Below, piece after piece: positions 27,740 through 34,844 of a stretch of DNA of 64,000 nucleotides. The notes beneath the pieces are model-generated. The model had not been told where the DNA came from and made no database searches. It saw nothing but the letters and a program-made list of their open reading frames with translations. Source of the stretch: an uncultured Faecalibacterium sp. (GTDB lineage: Bacteria > Bacillota > Clostridia > Oscillospirales > Ruminococcaceae); assembly GCA_934547065.1 (NCBI GenBank), contig CAKTEF010000007.1, forward strand, positions 1 to 64,000, given 5' to 3'. A program made the position numbers and the translations under genes. Each line of letters opens with the position of its first letter. Within the stretch, counting starts at the first letter, position 1.

Positions 27740-28801
27740 TCATTCCTCCAGGATGGTATCGAGGGTGTTCAGGAAACTCTGCATCTGCTCCGGGGTGCCG
27801 ATGGTGATGCGCAGCCAGTTCGAGATGCGCGGCGCGTCAAAGTGGCGCACCAGGATCCCTTTTTCTTTCAGGGCGCGGTAGAGCGCACCGCCCTCTTTTT
27901 GATCCGATGCCGCAAACAGGAAGTTGGAGCGGCTGTCCGTCACCGAAAAACCGCGCCGGGCCAGCTGTTGTTTTGTCCACTCCCGCGTTTCGATGACGGC
28001 GGCACGGGTCTTTTCAAAATAGGCCGTGTCCTCCAACGCCGCCTGCCCGGCTTTCAGCGTCAGGCGGTTGATGTTATAGGGGTTCAGGCTGAACTTGACC
28101 CGGTTCAGGTCCGCGATCAGCTTTGCGTTGCCCATGGCCAGCCCCAGCCGGGCACCGGCCAGCTGGCGGGATTTGGAGAACGTCTGCACCACCAAAAGGT
28201 TCTCGTACCGGTCGATCAGGGGCACGCAGCTCTCGCCGCCAAAGTCCACATACGCTTCGTCCACGATGACCACATGGTTGGGGTTCGCCTTGAGGATGCC
28301 CTCAATGGCCGTGCGCGGCAGGGCAATGCCGGTGGGGGCGTTGGGGTTGGCAATCACGATCGTCTCGTTCAGGCCGTAATAATCGGCGGGGTCCAGCGTG
28401 AGATCCTCTTTCAGGGGGATGATATGGCTGGGAATGTGCGCAAGTGAGCACCACACGCCGTAGCAGCCGTAGGTGATATCGGCATAGGCAAGGGGGTGGC
28501 GTTCGTCGCAGAACGCCCGCAGCGCAAAGAACAGGTTCTCGTCGCTGCCGTTGCCGGGCATGATCTGGTCCGGCTGCAATCCAAAATGCACCGCCGCAGA
28601 GCGGAGCAGATCGGCACAGGCGGGGTCCGAATACAGGCGGAGCTTTTCCACCTCGGCCTCGCTCACAGCCGCCACCACCGCCGGGCTGGGCAGATAGGGG
28701 CTTTCGTTGGTGTTCAGCTTGATATACTGCTGGTCCTGCGGCTGCTCCCCCGGGGTGTAGGGGGTGAGGTCGGCCAGCTTTGGAGAAAGATACTTACTCA
28801 T
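27740..28801 (-). CDS. hisC: Histidinol-phosphate aminotransferase
   Basis: HisC transfers an amino group to imidazole acetol phosphate with PLP. The 353-residue fold-type I protein has the PLP lysine in VVQTFSKSRQLAGARLG, the conserved NPNAPTG motif, and the EAYVDFGGES segment. The start at 28801 follows a GAGAGGG site. A pair of inverted hairpin repeats separates it from hisD. Confidence 0.95.
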   Translation of the reverse strand: MSKYLSPKLADLTPYTPGEQPQDQQYIKLNTNESPYLPSPAVVAAVSEAEVEKLRLYSDPACADLLRSAAVHFGLQPDQIMPGNGSDENLFFALRAFCDERHPLAYADITYGCYGVWCSLAHIPSHIIPLKEDLTLDPADYYGLNETIVIANPNAPTGIALPRTAIEGILKANPNHVVIVDEAYVDFGGESCVPLIDRYENLLVVQTFSKSRQLAGARLGLAMGNAKLIADLNRVKFSLNPYNINRLTLKAGQAALEDTAYFEKTRAAVIETREWTKQQLARRGFSVTDSRSNFLFAASDQKEGGALYRALKEKGILVRHFDAPRISNWLRITIGTPEQMQSFLNTLDTILEE

Positions 28802-28819
28802 ATAGAACCCTCTCAACTC

Positions 28820-28961
28820 AGGCTTCCCCCTCGGGGGAAGCTGTCGCGTCAGCGACTGATGAGGGGAAGCAGCGTTCAGAACCCGCTCCTGGGGAACGGA
28901 ATCAAGCGATCACTGCCCCTCATCCGGCACTTCGTGCCACCTTCCCCCGAGGGGGAAGGCT
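28820..28961. repeat. Inverted pair of dispersed hairpin repeats between hisD and hisC
   Basis: Forward unit 28820-28868 (GGCTTCCCCCTCGGGGGAAG, small hairpin TCGCGTCAGCGA, then CTGATGAGGGG) faces reverse unit 28914-28961 (CCCCTCATCCGGCAC ... CTTCCCCCGAGGGGGAAG). The layout is the same as at 3140-3295 in the atp operon. Confidence 0.85.
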
Positions 28962-28974
28962 TTTGCCTTCGCGC

Positions 28975-30252
28975 TTACTTCTCGTACCGGATCGTCACAC
29001 TCTTTGCGTGGGCATGCAGGCCCTCGCGCTCGGCAAAATCGGCGATGCGGGGGGCCACCTCGCCCAGCGCCTCGCGGGTGTAGTAAAGGAAGCTGGATTT
29101 CTTGACGAAATCATCCACGCCCAGCGGGCTGGAAAAACGGGCCGTGCCGCTGGTGGGCAGGGTATGGTTTGGCCCGGCGAAGTAATCGCCCAGCGCCTCC
29201 GGCACATTGCGGCCCAGGAAGATGCTGCCCGCGTTCCGGATCTCATTCAGCACGCCGAACGGATCCTCCACGCAGACTTCCAGATGCTCCGGCGCAATGA
29301 TGTTGCAGGCTTCGATGGCCTTGTGCAGGTCGGTGCAGACGATGATCTTGCCGTTGTCGTCCACGCTGGCGCGGGCAATGGCGGCGCGGGGCAGCTGGGG
29401 GATCTGCACTTCCAGCTCGGCCTGCACGGCCTTGGCCAGTTCCGGGCTGTCGGTGACCAGCACCGGGCTGGCCAGCTTGTCGTGTTCGGCCTGGCTCAGC
29501 AGGTCGGCTGCCACCCAGGCCGGGTTGCAGCCGCCGTCGGCCAGCACCAGGATCTCGCTGGGGCCTGCGATCATATCAATGCCCACCTTGCCGAACACCT
29601 TGCGCTTGGCCGTGGCAACGTAGATGTTGCCGGGGCCGACGATCTTGTCCACGGCCGGGATGCTCTGGGTGCCGTAGGCCAGGGCCGCCACGGCCTGTGC
29701 GCCGCCGGTCTTGAAGATCTTGGTCACACCGGCGGTGGCGGCGGCAGCCAGGATCACCGGGTTCACCCTGCCGTCTTTCCCGGCGGGGGTGGTCATGACG
29801 ATCTCCGACACGCCCGCCACCTTGGCCGGGATCACGTCCATCAGCACCGTGGAGGGGTAGGCCGCCGTGCCGCCCGGCACATAGACACCGGCCTTTTCAA
29901 TGGGGGTGTATTTCTGGCCCAGCACGATGCCGGGCTTGTCGTTCACCACAAAATTCTTGTGTACCTGCCGGCGGTGGAAGCTCTCGATGTTGGCGGCGGC
30001 TTCCCGCAGCGTTTCGAGGAAATAGGGGTCCATGCCCGCAAAGGCTTCGTCGATCTCCGCCTGCGTGACTTGCAGCGCGTCGATCTTTGCGCCGTCGAAC
30101 TTCAGGGCATATTCTTTCAACGCCTCGTCGCCCCGTGTGCGCACGTCGGCGATGATGGCATCCACCACATCTTCCACGTTCTTCTCCGCGCGGATGTCGC
30201 GGTTCAGAATTTCTTCCGGCTTGAGCTCGTCAAAATTATACAGCTTGATCAT
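28975..30252 (-). CDS. hisD: Histidinol dehydrogenase
   Basis: HisD performs the two final NAD-dependent oxidations to L-histidine. The 425-residue protein has family length. It shows the GPGNIYVATAKRKVFG and AGPSEILVLAD motifs, the zinc-site region QAEHDKLASPVLVTDS and IAPEHLEV, the catalytic Glu-His pair. Its ATG overlaps the stop of the HisZ-HisG fusion gene by 4 nt. Confidence 0.97.
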   Translation of the reverse strand: MIKLYNFDELKPEEILNRDIRAEKNVEDVVDAIIADVRTRGDEALKEYALKFDGAKIDALQVTQAEIDEAFAGMDPYFLETLREAAANIESFHRRQVHKNFVVNDKPGIVLGQKYTPIEKAGVYVPGGTAAYPSTVLMDVIPAKVAGVSEIVMTTPAGKDGRVNPVILAAAATAGVTKIFKTGGAQAVAALAYGTQSIPAVDKIVGPGNIYVATAKRKVFGKVGIDMIAGPSEILVLADGGCNPAWVAADLLSQAEHDKLASPVLVTDSPELAKAVQAELEVQIPQLPRAAIARASVDDNGKIIVCTDLHKAIEACNIIAPEHLEVCVEDPFGVLNEIRNAGSIFLGRNVPEALGDYFAGPNHTLPTSGTARFSSPLGVDDFVKKSSFLYYTREALGEVAPRIADFAEREGLHAHAKSVTIRYEK

Positions 30253-31841
30253 TTTGCAGCCTCCTGTAAGGGATCGCGCAGCTTTTCCAGCATGGCATCC
30301 ATTTCGCGGTGCTTGAACTGGTAGCTGGCCTTGTTGGCAATGAACCGGGCCGAGATGGGCATGAACTCGGTGACTACTTTCAGGCCGTTCTCCCGCAGCG
30401 TGGTCCCGGTTTCCACAATGTCCACGATCACATCCGAAAGCCCCAGGATGGGGGCCAGCTCAATGGAGCCGTTCAGCTTGATGATGTCGATATCCCGGCC
30501 AATGGATGCATAATAGCGCTTGGCGATGTTCACGAATTTGGTGGCCACCCGCACCGGGCGGCTGGGGTCGTCCCGATAGTCCGCCGGGGCGGCCACGCAC
30601 ATCCGGCACCTGCCAAGGCCGGTGTCCAGCAGCTCGTAGACATCCGCGGAAGCTTCTGTCAGGATATCCTTGCCCACGATGCCCACATCGGCGGCACCGT
30701 GCTCCACATAAATGGCCACATCGCTGGGTTTTACCAGAAAATAGCGGATGCCCGCTTCCGGGTTTTCCACCACCAGCCTGCGGGTGGCGTTGTAGTCCTC
30801 AGTGCAGCCGTAGCCGATGCGGGCCAGCAGGCCATAAACCTGATCGCCCAGCCGCCCCTTGGGCAGAGCCACGTTCAGCATGGTCTTTTCCGGGGCGGAC
30901 TGCCGCACCGGCGGCAGAGGAGCGCTGAGGCGGTCCAGCTCGTCCAGATAGACCGCAAAGCCGATGGCCCCCGCACCGGGCGTGAATTTCTGCATCAGCA
31001 GGTCGTACCGGCCGCCCTTGAGCAGCGGACGGGGCAGCCCCCGCAGGTAGCCCTGAAAGATCAGGCCGTTGTAGTACTCCATCTCGCCGGTCAGCGAGAG
31101 ATCCAGCCGGATGCTGCCGCCCGCCGGGGCCAGCGTTTCGGCCAGAACCCGCAGCTCCGCAGCGGCCTCTTTCATCCGCCGGTTGCGGCAGAGCGCTTCG
31201 GCCTTTTCCAGCGTTTCGGGGGAACTGCCGCTGAGGGTCAGCAGCTGGGCCAGGGCATCGGCCCCGGCGGCATCCAGCCCGGCCGCAGCGGCGGCGGCTT
31301 TCAGCTCGTGGGCGTTTTTCTCCCGCAGCAGCTTCAGCAGGCCGGGGCGGGCGGCGGCAGGCACGTCCAGCGCATCCAGCAGGCCGAACAGATACCCCAT
31401 GTGGCTGAGTTCCAGCACCCAGGCGCTGCCCAGCTGCTCCAGCGACTCCGCCGCCAGCCGGACGGTCTGCCGCACCTGCGCTTCGCCCACCGCGCCCAGA
31501 ACTTCCAGGCCCATCTGGCCGATCTCCTTGAACGTGTGGCTCTCGGCCGAGGGGCGGTAGACATTTTCGTGGTAGTAGTATTTCAGCGTTTCGCCCGGTG
31601 CCGGCTGGGCCGTTTTGGCAATGGAAAGGGTCACATCCGGCTTGAGCGCCAGCAGCCGCCCGTCCAGGTCCGTAAAGGTGATGACCTGCTCCGAGGACAA
31701 AAAGCTCCGGTTCTCCTGATACAGGCCGTACTCCTCAAAGCGGCCCATGTGATATTTGCGGCAGCCCGCCGCCTCATACAAGGCCCGCAGCGCAAAGGAG
31801 GCGCGCTCCTTGGGCTGCAGGTTTGCAATGCTGAATTCCAT
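30249..31841 (-). CDS. hisZG: HisZ-HisG fusion: ATP phosphoribosyltransferase with its regulatory subunit
   Basis: This 530-residue protein joins two subunits normally encoded separately. Residues 1 to about 315 are HisZ, a histidyl-tRNA-synthetase-like regulator (KPDVTLSIAKTAQ, RPSAESHTFKEIGQMGLEV, GGRYDLLMQKF). Residues 321-530 are a short-form HisG catalytic chain starting MLNVALPKGRLGDQVYG and carrying the PRPP loop IVDIVETGTTLRENG. The internal Met321 (30879-30881) could still serve as a second start, but the frame is continuous. The fusion would fix 1:1 stoichiometry of the first, feedback-controlled step. Confidence 0.92.
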   Translation of the reverse strand: MEFSIANLQPKERASFALRALYEAAGCRKYHMGRFEEYGLYQENRSFLSSEQVITFTDLDGRLLALKPDVTLSIAKTAQPAPGETLKYYYHENVYRPSAESHTFKEIGQMGLEVLGAVGEAQVRQTVRLAAESLEQLGSAWVLELSHMGYLFGLLDALDVPAAARPGLLKLLREKNAHELKAAAAAAGLDAAGADALAQLLTLSGSSPETLEKAEALCRNRRMKEAAAELRVLAETLAPAGGSIRLDLSLTGEMEYYNGLIFQGYLRGLPRPLLKGGRYDLLMQKFTPGAGAIGFAVYLDELDRLSAPLPPVRQSAPEKTMLNVALPKGRLGDQVYGLLARIGYGCTEDYNATRRLVVENPEAGIRYFLVKPSDVAIYVEHGAADVGIVGKDILTEASADVYELLDTGLGRCRMCVAAPADYRDDPSRPVRVATKFVNIAKRYYASIGRDIDIIKLNGSIELAPILGLSDVIVDIVETGTTLRENGLKVVTEFMPISARFIANKASYQFKHREMDAMLEKLRDPLQEAAK

Positions 31842-31899
31842 GGTGGTTTCCTCGTTTCTGACTCGCATTCGCTTTGCCCGGTGGTTGGTTTCCGCTTTT

Positions 31900-31928
31900 A
31901 TTTTACTTTATCAAGCTAAAGTTGTAAA
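31900..31928 (-). promoter_or_regulatory. Promoter of the histidine operon
   Basis: On the minus strand TTTACA (31923-31928), 17 bp, TAAAAT (31900-31905). The leader before hisZG is only about 50 nt, too short for a T-box or an attenuator. Confidence 0.7.
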
Positions 31929-32053
31929 GCATGAAAGTGACAGCTTTTCAGTTCTATCTTACATTTTTTCTGTGCGTTTGTACAGAAACGCGAAATCATT
32001 TCATGGTTTTGTCAAAACAGATGATGGGGAGCGAAAACAAAGCAGGCAGATAC

Positions 32054-32093
32054 GCAAAAAGCCCCCGCTCCTGGACCGGAGCAGGGGCTTTGC
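32054..32093 (-). terminator. Terminator of the first TA module
   Basis: On the minus strand AGCCCCTGCTCC pairs with GGAGCGGGGGCT, followed by TTTTTGCG, just beyond the antitoxin stop codon at 32100. Confidence 0.8.
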
Positions 32094-32099
32094 ACACGG

Positions 32100-32408
32100 T
32101 CACCCCCGTGTTGGGTTTGCATGGCCTGCATTTTTGGGAACAAACACAAGTTTCAGGTCCATCCCCATCCCATCGGCCAGACGCTTCAGCAGCTTCAGGG
32201 AGGGATTCCGCGTTCCATTTTCCAGCTTGCTGATATCCGCCTGGTTGATGCCGGTGCGCTCGGCCAATTCTTTTTGGGTCAGGTTCTGGGAGATGCGTGC
32301 ATCAGCCATTGCACGGATGATCTCCATTTCCGGCTGATTTTCTTCCCATTCCTTGCGGAATTCTTCATTTTTCATCTGTTCATCCAGATACATATTCAGC
32401 GTTTTCAT
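32100..32408 (-). CDS. higA: HigA-like Xre family antitoxin
   Basis: This 102-residue protein has a helix-turn-helix of the Xre type at about residues 37-85 (NLTQKELAERTGINQADISKLENGTRNPSL, shown here in pieces: NLTQKELAERTG, QADISKLE). It is encoded one base after the toxin gene. Toxin-first order with an Xre antitoxin is the HigBA layout. It is expected to neutralise the toxin and to repress the shared promoter, whose spacer holds a palindrome. Confidence 0.88.
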   Translation of the reverse strand: MKTLNMYLDEQMKNEEFRKEWEENQPEMEIIRAMADARISQNLTQKELAERTGINQADISKLENGTRNPSLKLLKRLADGMGMDLKLVFVPKNAGHANPTRG

Positions 32409-32409
32409 C

Positions 32410-32763
32410 TCATTCACCCGCTCTTTCCATAAAGTCTTTCCGATACCGCTTTGCCCGCTCGATCTCATTGCGGGGTGTCTTTTGGGTTTTCTTGATAAAT
32501 CCGTTCGTCAGGATGATTCTCCCGCCATAGTAAAAGAAATACAGCACGCGCGAGATATCTGTCCCGACCTTTCCTCGGATCTCAAAGATCCCGTCTTCCA
32601 GGTGCTTGCTGTACGGTTCCCGCAAGCGGCTCCCCTGTTCCTGCAAAACGTTCAGTGTCATCAACAGCTTGCTCCGCATTTTGATATCCAGTGTATCCAA
32701 AAATTCCTCTGCCGGGCGCTGTCCTTCTTTTGTTTCGTAGAACTCAACGATGAATTGTTCCAT
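32410..32763 (-). CDS. higB: HigB/RelE-like toxin (Gp49 family)
   Basis: The 117-residue protein matches the phage-derived Gp49-like/HigB group of RelE-fold mRNA interferases. Evidence is the motif SKHLEDGIFEIRGKVGTDISRVLYFF and the basic GFIKKTQKTPRNEIERAKRY tail typical of these toxins. The start at 32763 puts MEQFIVEFYET at the N-terminus, as in the family; a 17-residue upstream extension overlaps the promoter and is rejected. Confidence 0.88.
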   Translation of the reverse strand: MEQFIVEFYETKEGQRPAEEFLDTLDIKMRSKLLMTLNVLQEQGSRLREPYSKHLEDGIFEIRGKVGTDISRVLYFFYYGGRIILTNGFIKKTQKTPRNEIERAKRYRKDFMERAGE

Positions 32764-32793
32764 TTTTCCAGCTCCCTGCTTCTTTCTAATTTC

Positions 32794-32822
32794 AGTATAT
32801 GGCGGATATGCCATATTGTCAA
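32794..32822 (-). promoter_or_regulatory. Promoter and operator of the HigBA module
   Basis: On the minus strand TTGACA (32817-32822), 17 bp, TATACT (32794-32799). The spacer holds the palindrome ATATGGC-6-GCCATAT (32797-32816), which overlaps the -10. This is an obvious autoregulatory site for the Xre antitoxin. Confidence 0.8.
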
Positions 32823-32847
32823 GCAGAAAATGCCGCTCGTCCTGCCC

Positions 32848-33177
32848 TCAAAGCGATTGCTTCTCCGCACGCTTTGCGGCAATTTTGTACACTTCATCTT
32901 CCGCGCGGGCGCCAATGACCACGATCAGCATTTCCGTCTCGGTGCGGATCAGGCGATACACCACCCGCAGGCCCGACGCTTTCAGTTTGATCTTGAACAG
33001 CCCGGAAAGGTCTGTTCCGCCCTTGTTGCCAAGCGGTTTTCCGTATCCGCCCTCATAGATGGACACCGGGTTCTGCTGAACCTTTTTCAGGGCCTTGGCA
33101 ACCAGAAGCCGCTGGTTGCCCGCCAGCGCTTCAAATTCTTTTTGTGCTTCCGGGAGGAACACCAGCTTCCAGTTCAT
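32848..33177 (-). CDS. RelE/ParE-family toxin
   Basis: This 109-residue protein has the RelE fold: VFLPEAQKEFEAL, then a basic middle with KPLGNKGGTDLSGLFKIKLK and the conserved strand SGLRVVYRLI, ending ARAEDEVYKIAAKR. Such toxins cut mRNA at the ribosome. The gene overlaps the end of the antitoxin gene by 4 nt. It is separate from the HigBA module to its left, which has its own promoter in the 85 bp gap. Confidence 0.88.
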   Translation of the reverse strand: MNWKLVFLPEAQKEFEALAGNQRLLVAKALKKVQQNPVSIYEGGYGKPLGNKGGTDLSGLFKIKLKASGLRVVYRLIRTETEMLIVVIGARAEDEVYKIAAKRAEKQSL

Positions 33178-33497
33178 TCCAGCTCCACCTCGTCATATCC
33201 GGCAAGGTCTGCATCCGAAATGCCCGCTTTCCGGTAAACCTCCTCGGCGGGGACGGCATCCTGCACATTGGCATGTTCCAGCCGCTCCTGCGCCATGACG
33301 CAGAGCCGGGCATTTTCCAGCTCCTCCATCAGATCCAGATACTCCTCCGGGGACATCAGCACACACTCCGGGGCATTGTTTTTCATCACCACTTTTGCCC
33401 CCTGCTGCCGGACATCCTCAAAAATTTTTCCCGCATAGCCGCGGTTGAACTGCGTGATCGGCACGGTATTCTTGATCGCATTGACCAAAGAGCTCAT
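33174..33497 (-). CDS. Phd/YefM-family antitoxin
   Basis: The 107-residue protein has the Phd/YefM N-terminal DNA-binding fold (ITQFNRGYAGKIFEDVRQQG, then VVMKNNAPECVLMSPEEYLDLMEEL) and an acidic C-terminal part that would wrap the toxin. ATG 33497 follows GGAGG at 8 nt; a GTG three codons upstream lies inside the ribosome site. It precedes and overlaps the RelE-type toxin gene. Confidence 0.88.
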   Translation of the reverse strand: MSSLVNAIKNTVPITQFNRGYAGKIFEDVRQQGAKVVMKNNAPECVLMSPEEYLDLMEELENARLCVMAQERLEHANVQDAVPAEEVYRKAGISDADLAGYDEVELE

Positions 33498-33526
33498 TCT
33501 GTCCACCTCCTGCTTCTTCTGCTTTC

Positions 33527-33555
33527 AGTATAGTATTCTTTCATTTTTATGTCAA
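33527..33555 (-). promoter_or_regulatory. Promoter of the Phd/RelE module
   Basis: On the minus strand TTGACA (33550-33555), 17 bp, TATACT (33527-33532). It has the same near-consensus boxes as the neighbouring HigBA promoter, but I see no palindrome in the spacer. Confidence 0.75.
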
Positions 33556-33603
33556 TTCTTTTCTCAGCGAATTCACTGATATTTTTATCAGCATATCTAA
33601 AAC

Positions 33604-33650
33604 GGAGCCGCTGCGCCGGGATCTTTCCTCAGCGCAGCGGCTCCGTTTTT
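33604..33650. terminator. Bidirectional terminator after thioredoxin
   Basis: GGAGCCGCTGCGC pairs with GCGCAGCGGCTCC around a loop of about 15 nt. T-rich sequence follows on both strands. It ends the thioredoxin transcript and shields the TA module. Confidence 0.75.
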
Positions 33651-33667
33651 TGGTTTCATGGTTCGGT

Positions 33668-33976
33668 TCAGCCCAGAAGCTCCAGCACACCGGCTTTGGG
33701 GCGGGCACCCACGGCCTGGCGTACCAGCTTGCCCTGCTCAAACACCAGCAGGGTGGGGATGCTCATTACGCCAAAGCGTTCGGCCAGCTCCGGCTGCTCG
33801 TCCACATTCACCTTGCCCACCTTGACATCGGAGCGTTCCTCCGCCACCTCGTCCACAATGGGGCTCAGCATCCGGCAGGGGCCGCACCAGGCAGCCCAGA
33901 AATCCAGCAGCACGGGCTGGGCGCTGCGCAGCACTTCGGCTTCAAAATTTTCTTTGGTGATCTCGATCACGGCCAT
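33668..33976 (-). CDS. trxA: Thioredoxin
   Basis: This 102-residue single-domain thioredoxin has the redox site FWAAWCGPCRMLSP at residues 26-39, the buried Asp in VLLDFW and the cis-Pro loop MSIPTLLVF. It reduces protein disulfides in the cytoplasm. A promoter stands about 80 bp upstream and a terminator follows, so it is monocistronic. No thioredoxin reductase is in the window. Confidence 0.95.
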   Translation of the reverse strand: MAVIEITKENFEAEVLRSAQPVLLDFWAAWCGPCRMLSPIVDEVAEERSDVKVGKVNVDEQPELAERFGVMSIPTLLVFEQGKLVRQAVGARPKAGVLELLG

Positions 33977-34053
33977 CGTCGTTTCCTCCCTTATTTGGAT
34001 CCGTGTTCCGGCGGCGGCCCGCCAAAACCAGATTGATTCTTACTTACAAGCAC

Positions 34054-34082
34054 AGTATACCCCGATCTGCGCCCATTTTCCA
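34054..34082 (-). promoter_or_regulatory. Promoter of thioredoxin
   Basis: On the minus strand TGGAAA (34077-34082), 17 bp, TATACT (34054-34059). Confidence 0.6.
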
Positions 34083-34106
34083 GAGATAAATTGTGAACAA
34101 AACAAA

Positions 34107-34150
34107 AAAGGCGGCGGCCCGCCCACAGTGGGGAGAGCCGCCGCCCGTCA
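34107..34150 (-). terminator. Terminator of the GG-leader peptide gene
   Basis: On the minus strand GGCGGCGGCTCTCCCC pairs with GGGCGGGCCGCCGCC and is followed by TTTTTTGTTTTG. Confidence 0.75.
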
Positions 34151-34190
34151 ATTGTTCTTTGGAGTACTCCGCATCAACCGGTCAGAACGA

Positions 34191-34544
34191 TCAGGCCGTG
34201 ACCCAAGCGATTGCGGTAACAGGCCACCAGCTGATCAGGTTCAGGGTGGTGTAGATGCCGACGATGGCGTTGCCAACGGACTGGCCCATGAAAGTCACGA
34301 CATCATCAATGCCCTTGCTTGCCAGGTCGGTCACGTTCTGGCCTTCCTTCTTGTTGGCCTTGATCCAGTTACGGCTCTCATTGATGCCCCAGATCATATT
34401 GCCGATGGAGAGGACTGCGCCGATGGTCCAGCCGGCGTAATAGCTGGTGAGATATGCGCTGACAGCATCACCGCCGTAGGTGTAGGTCATTTCCTCATCG
34501 TTCATGACGTTGTAGTTCGCAGGCATCATAAATTTCTTTTCCAT
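34191..34544 (-). CDS. Putative secreted peptide with double-glycine leader
   Basis: The 117-residue protein begins with a 25-residue leader ending in a double glycine (NYNVMNDEEMTYTYGG, Gly24-Gly25). This is the signature processed by peptidase-containing ABC exporters that secrete bacteriocins and signal peptides. The mature part of 92 residues has a hydrophobic segment (TIGAVLSIGNMIWGI), a Lys-rich middle (NWIKANKKEG) and a Trp-rich hydrophobic end (LISWWPVTAIAWV). I do not recognise a bacteriocin family and no exporter gene is in the window. AAAGGAG precedes the ATG. Confidence 0.65.
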   Translation of the reverse strand: MEKKFMMPANYNVMNDEEMTYTYGGDAVSAYLTSYYAGWTIGAVLSIGNMIWGINESRNWIKANKKEGQNVTDLASKGIDDVVTFMGQSVGNAIVGIYTTLNLISWWPVTAIAWVTA

Positions 34545-34605
34545 AATAACACTCCTTTGAAAGCAATCATATCCCTTACGGTGTGTCCCTCACACCGTGA
34601 GTTCC

Positions 34606-34707
34606 TCAGATAAACATCAGCGCCGCACTCAGAGGTGCAAGGCCGACCACCATCACGCCGGAAACCGCAACGCGCAGGAAGTTGGAACGGAGACTTCTTT
34701 CCCGCAA
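34606..34707 (-). CDS. Possible 33-residue membrane peptide upstream of the GG-leader gene
   Basis: This short frame starts at TTG 34707, preceded by CCGGAG at close spacing. It encodes a basic N-terminus (RERSLRSNFLR) followed by one hydrophobic helix (VAVSGVMVVGLAPLSAALMFI). It would be the first frame on the transcript from the promoter at 34728, ahead of the GG-leader peptide. A competing frame in another register begins at ATG 34730 but is less protein-like. A perfect 8 bp hairpin (ACGGTGTG/CACACCGT, 34579-34599) lies between the two peptides. Confidence 0.35.
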   Translation of the reverse strand: MRERSLRSNFLRVAVSGVMVVGLAPLSAALMFI

Positions 34708-34727
34708 GCACTCCGGCTTCCAGCTTC

Positions 34728-34756
34728 ATATTACTACGACGGCCGAAAAATTGCAA
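34728..34756 (-). promoter_or_regulatory. Promoter of the GG-leader peptide locus
   Basis: On the minus strand TTGCAA (34751-34756), 17 bp, TAATAT (34728-34733), about 185 nt upstream of the GG-leader gene. Confidence 0.65.
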
Positions 34757-34844
34757 TGGATTTTGTTCACAATCATCAAAAATCGGAAAGTCGCATGAAA
34801 AAAGCTATGAAAGTTTGGTGAAAACCACTGCAATTTTTACCATT

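Noticed and set aside
31842..31930. T-box or attenuator in front of the histidine operon
   Set aside because: The leader is only about 50 nt and lacks the AGGTGGCACCGCG-type core and any His codon run.
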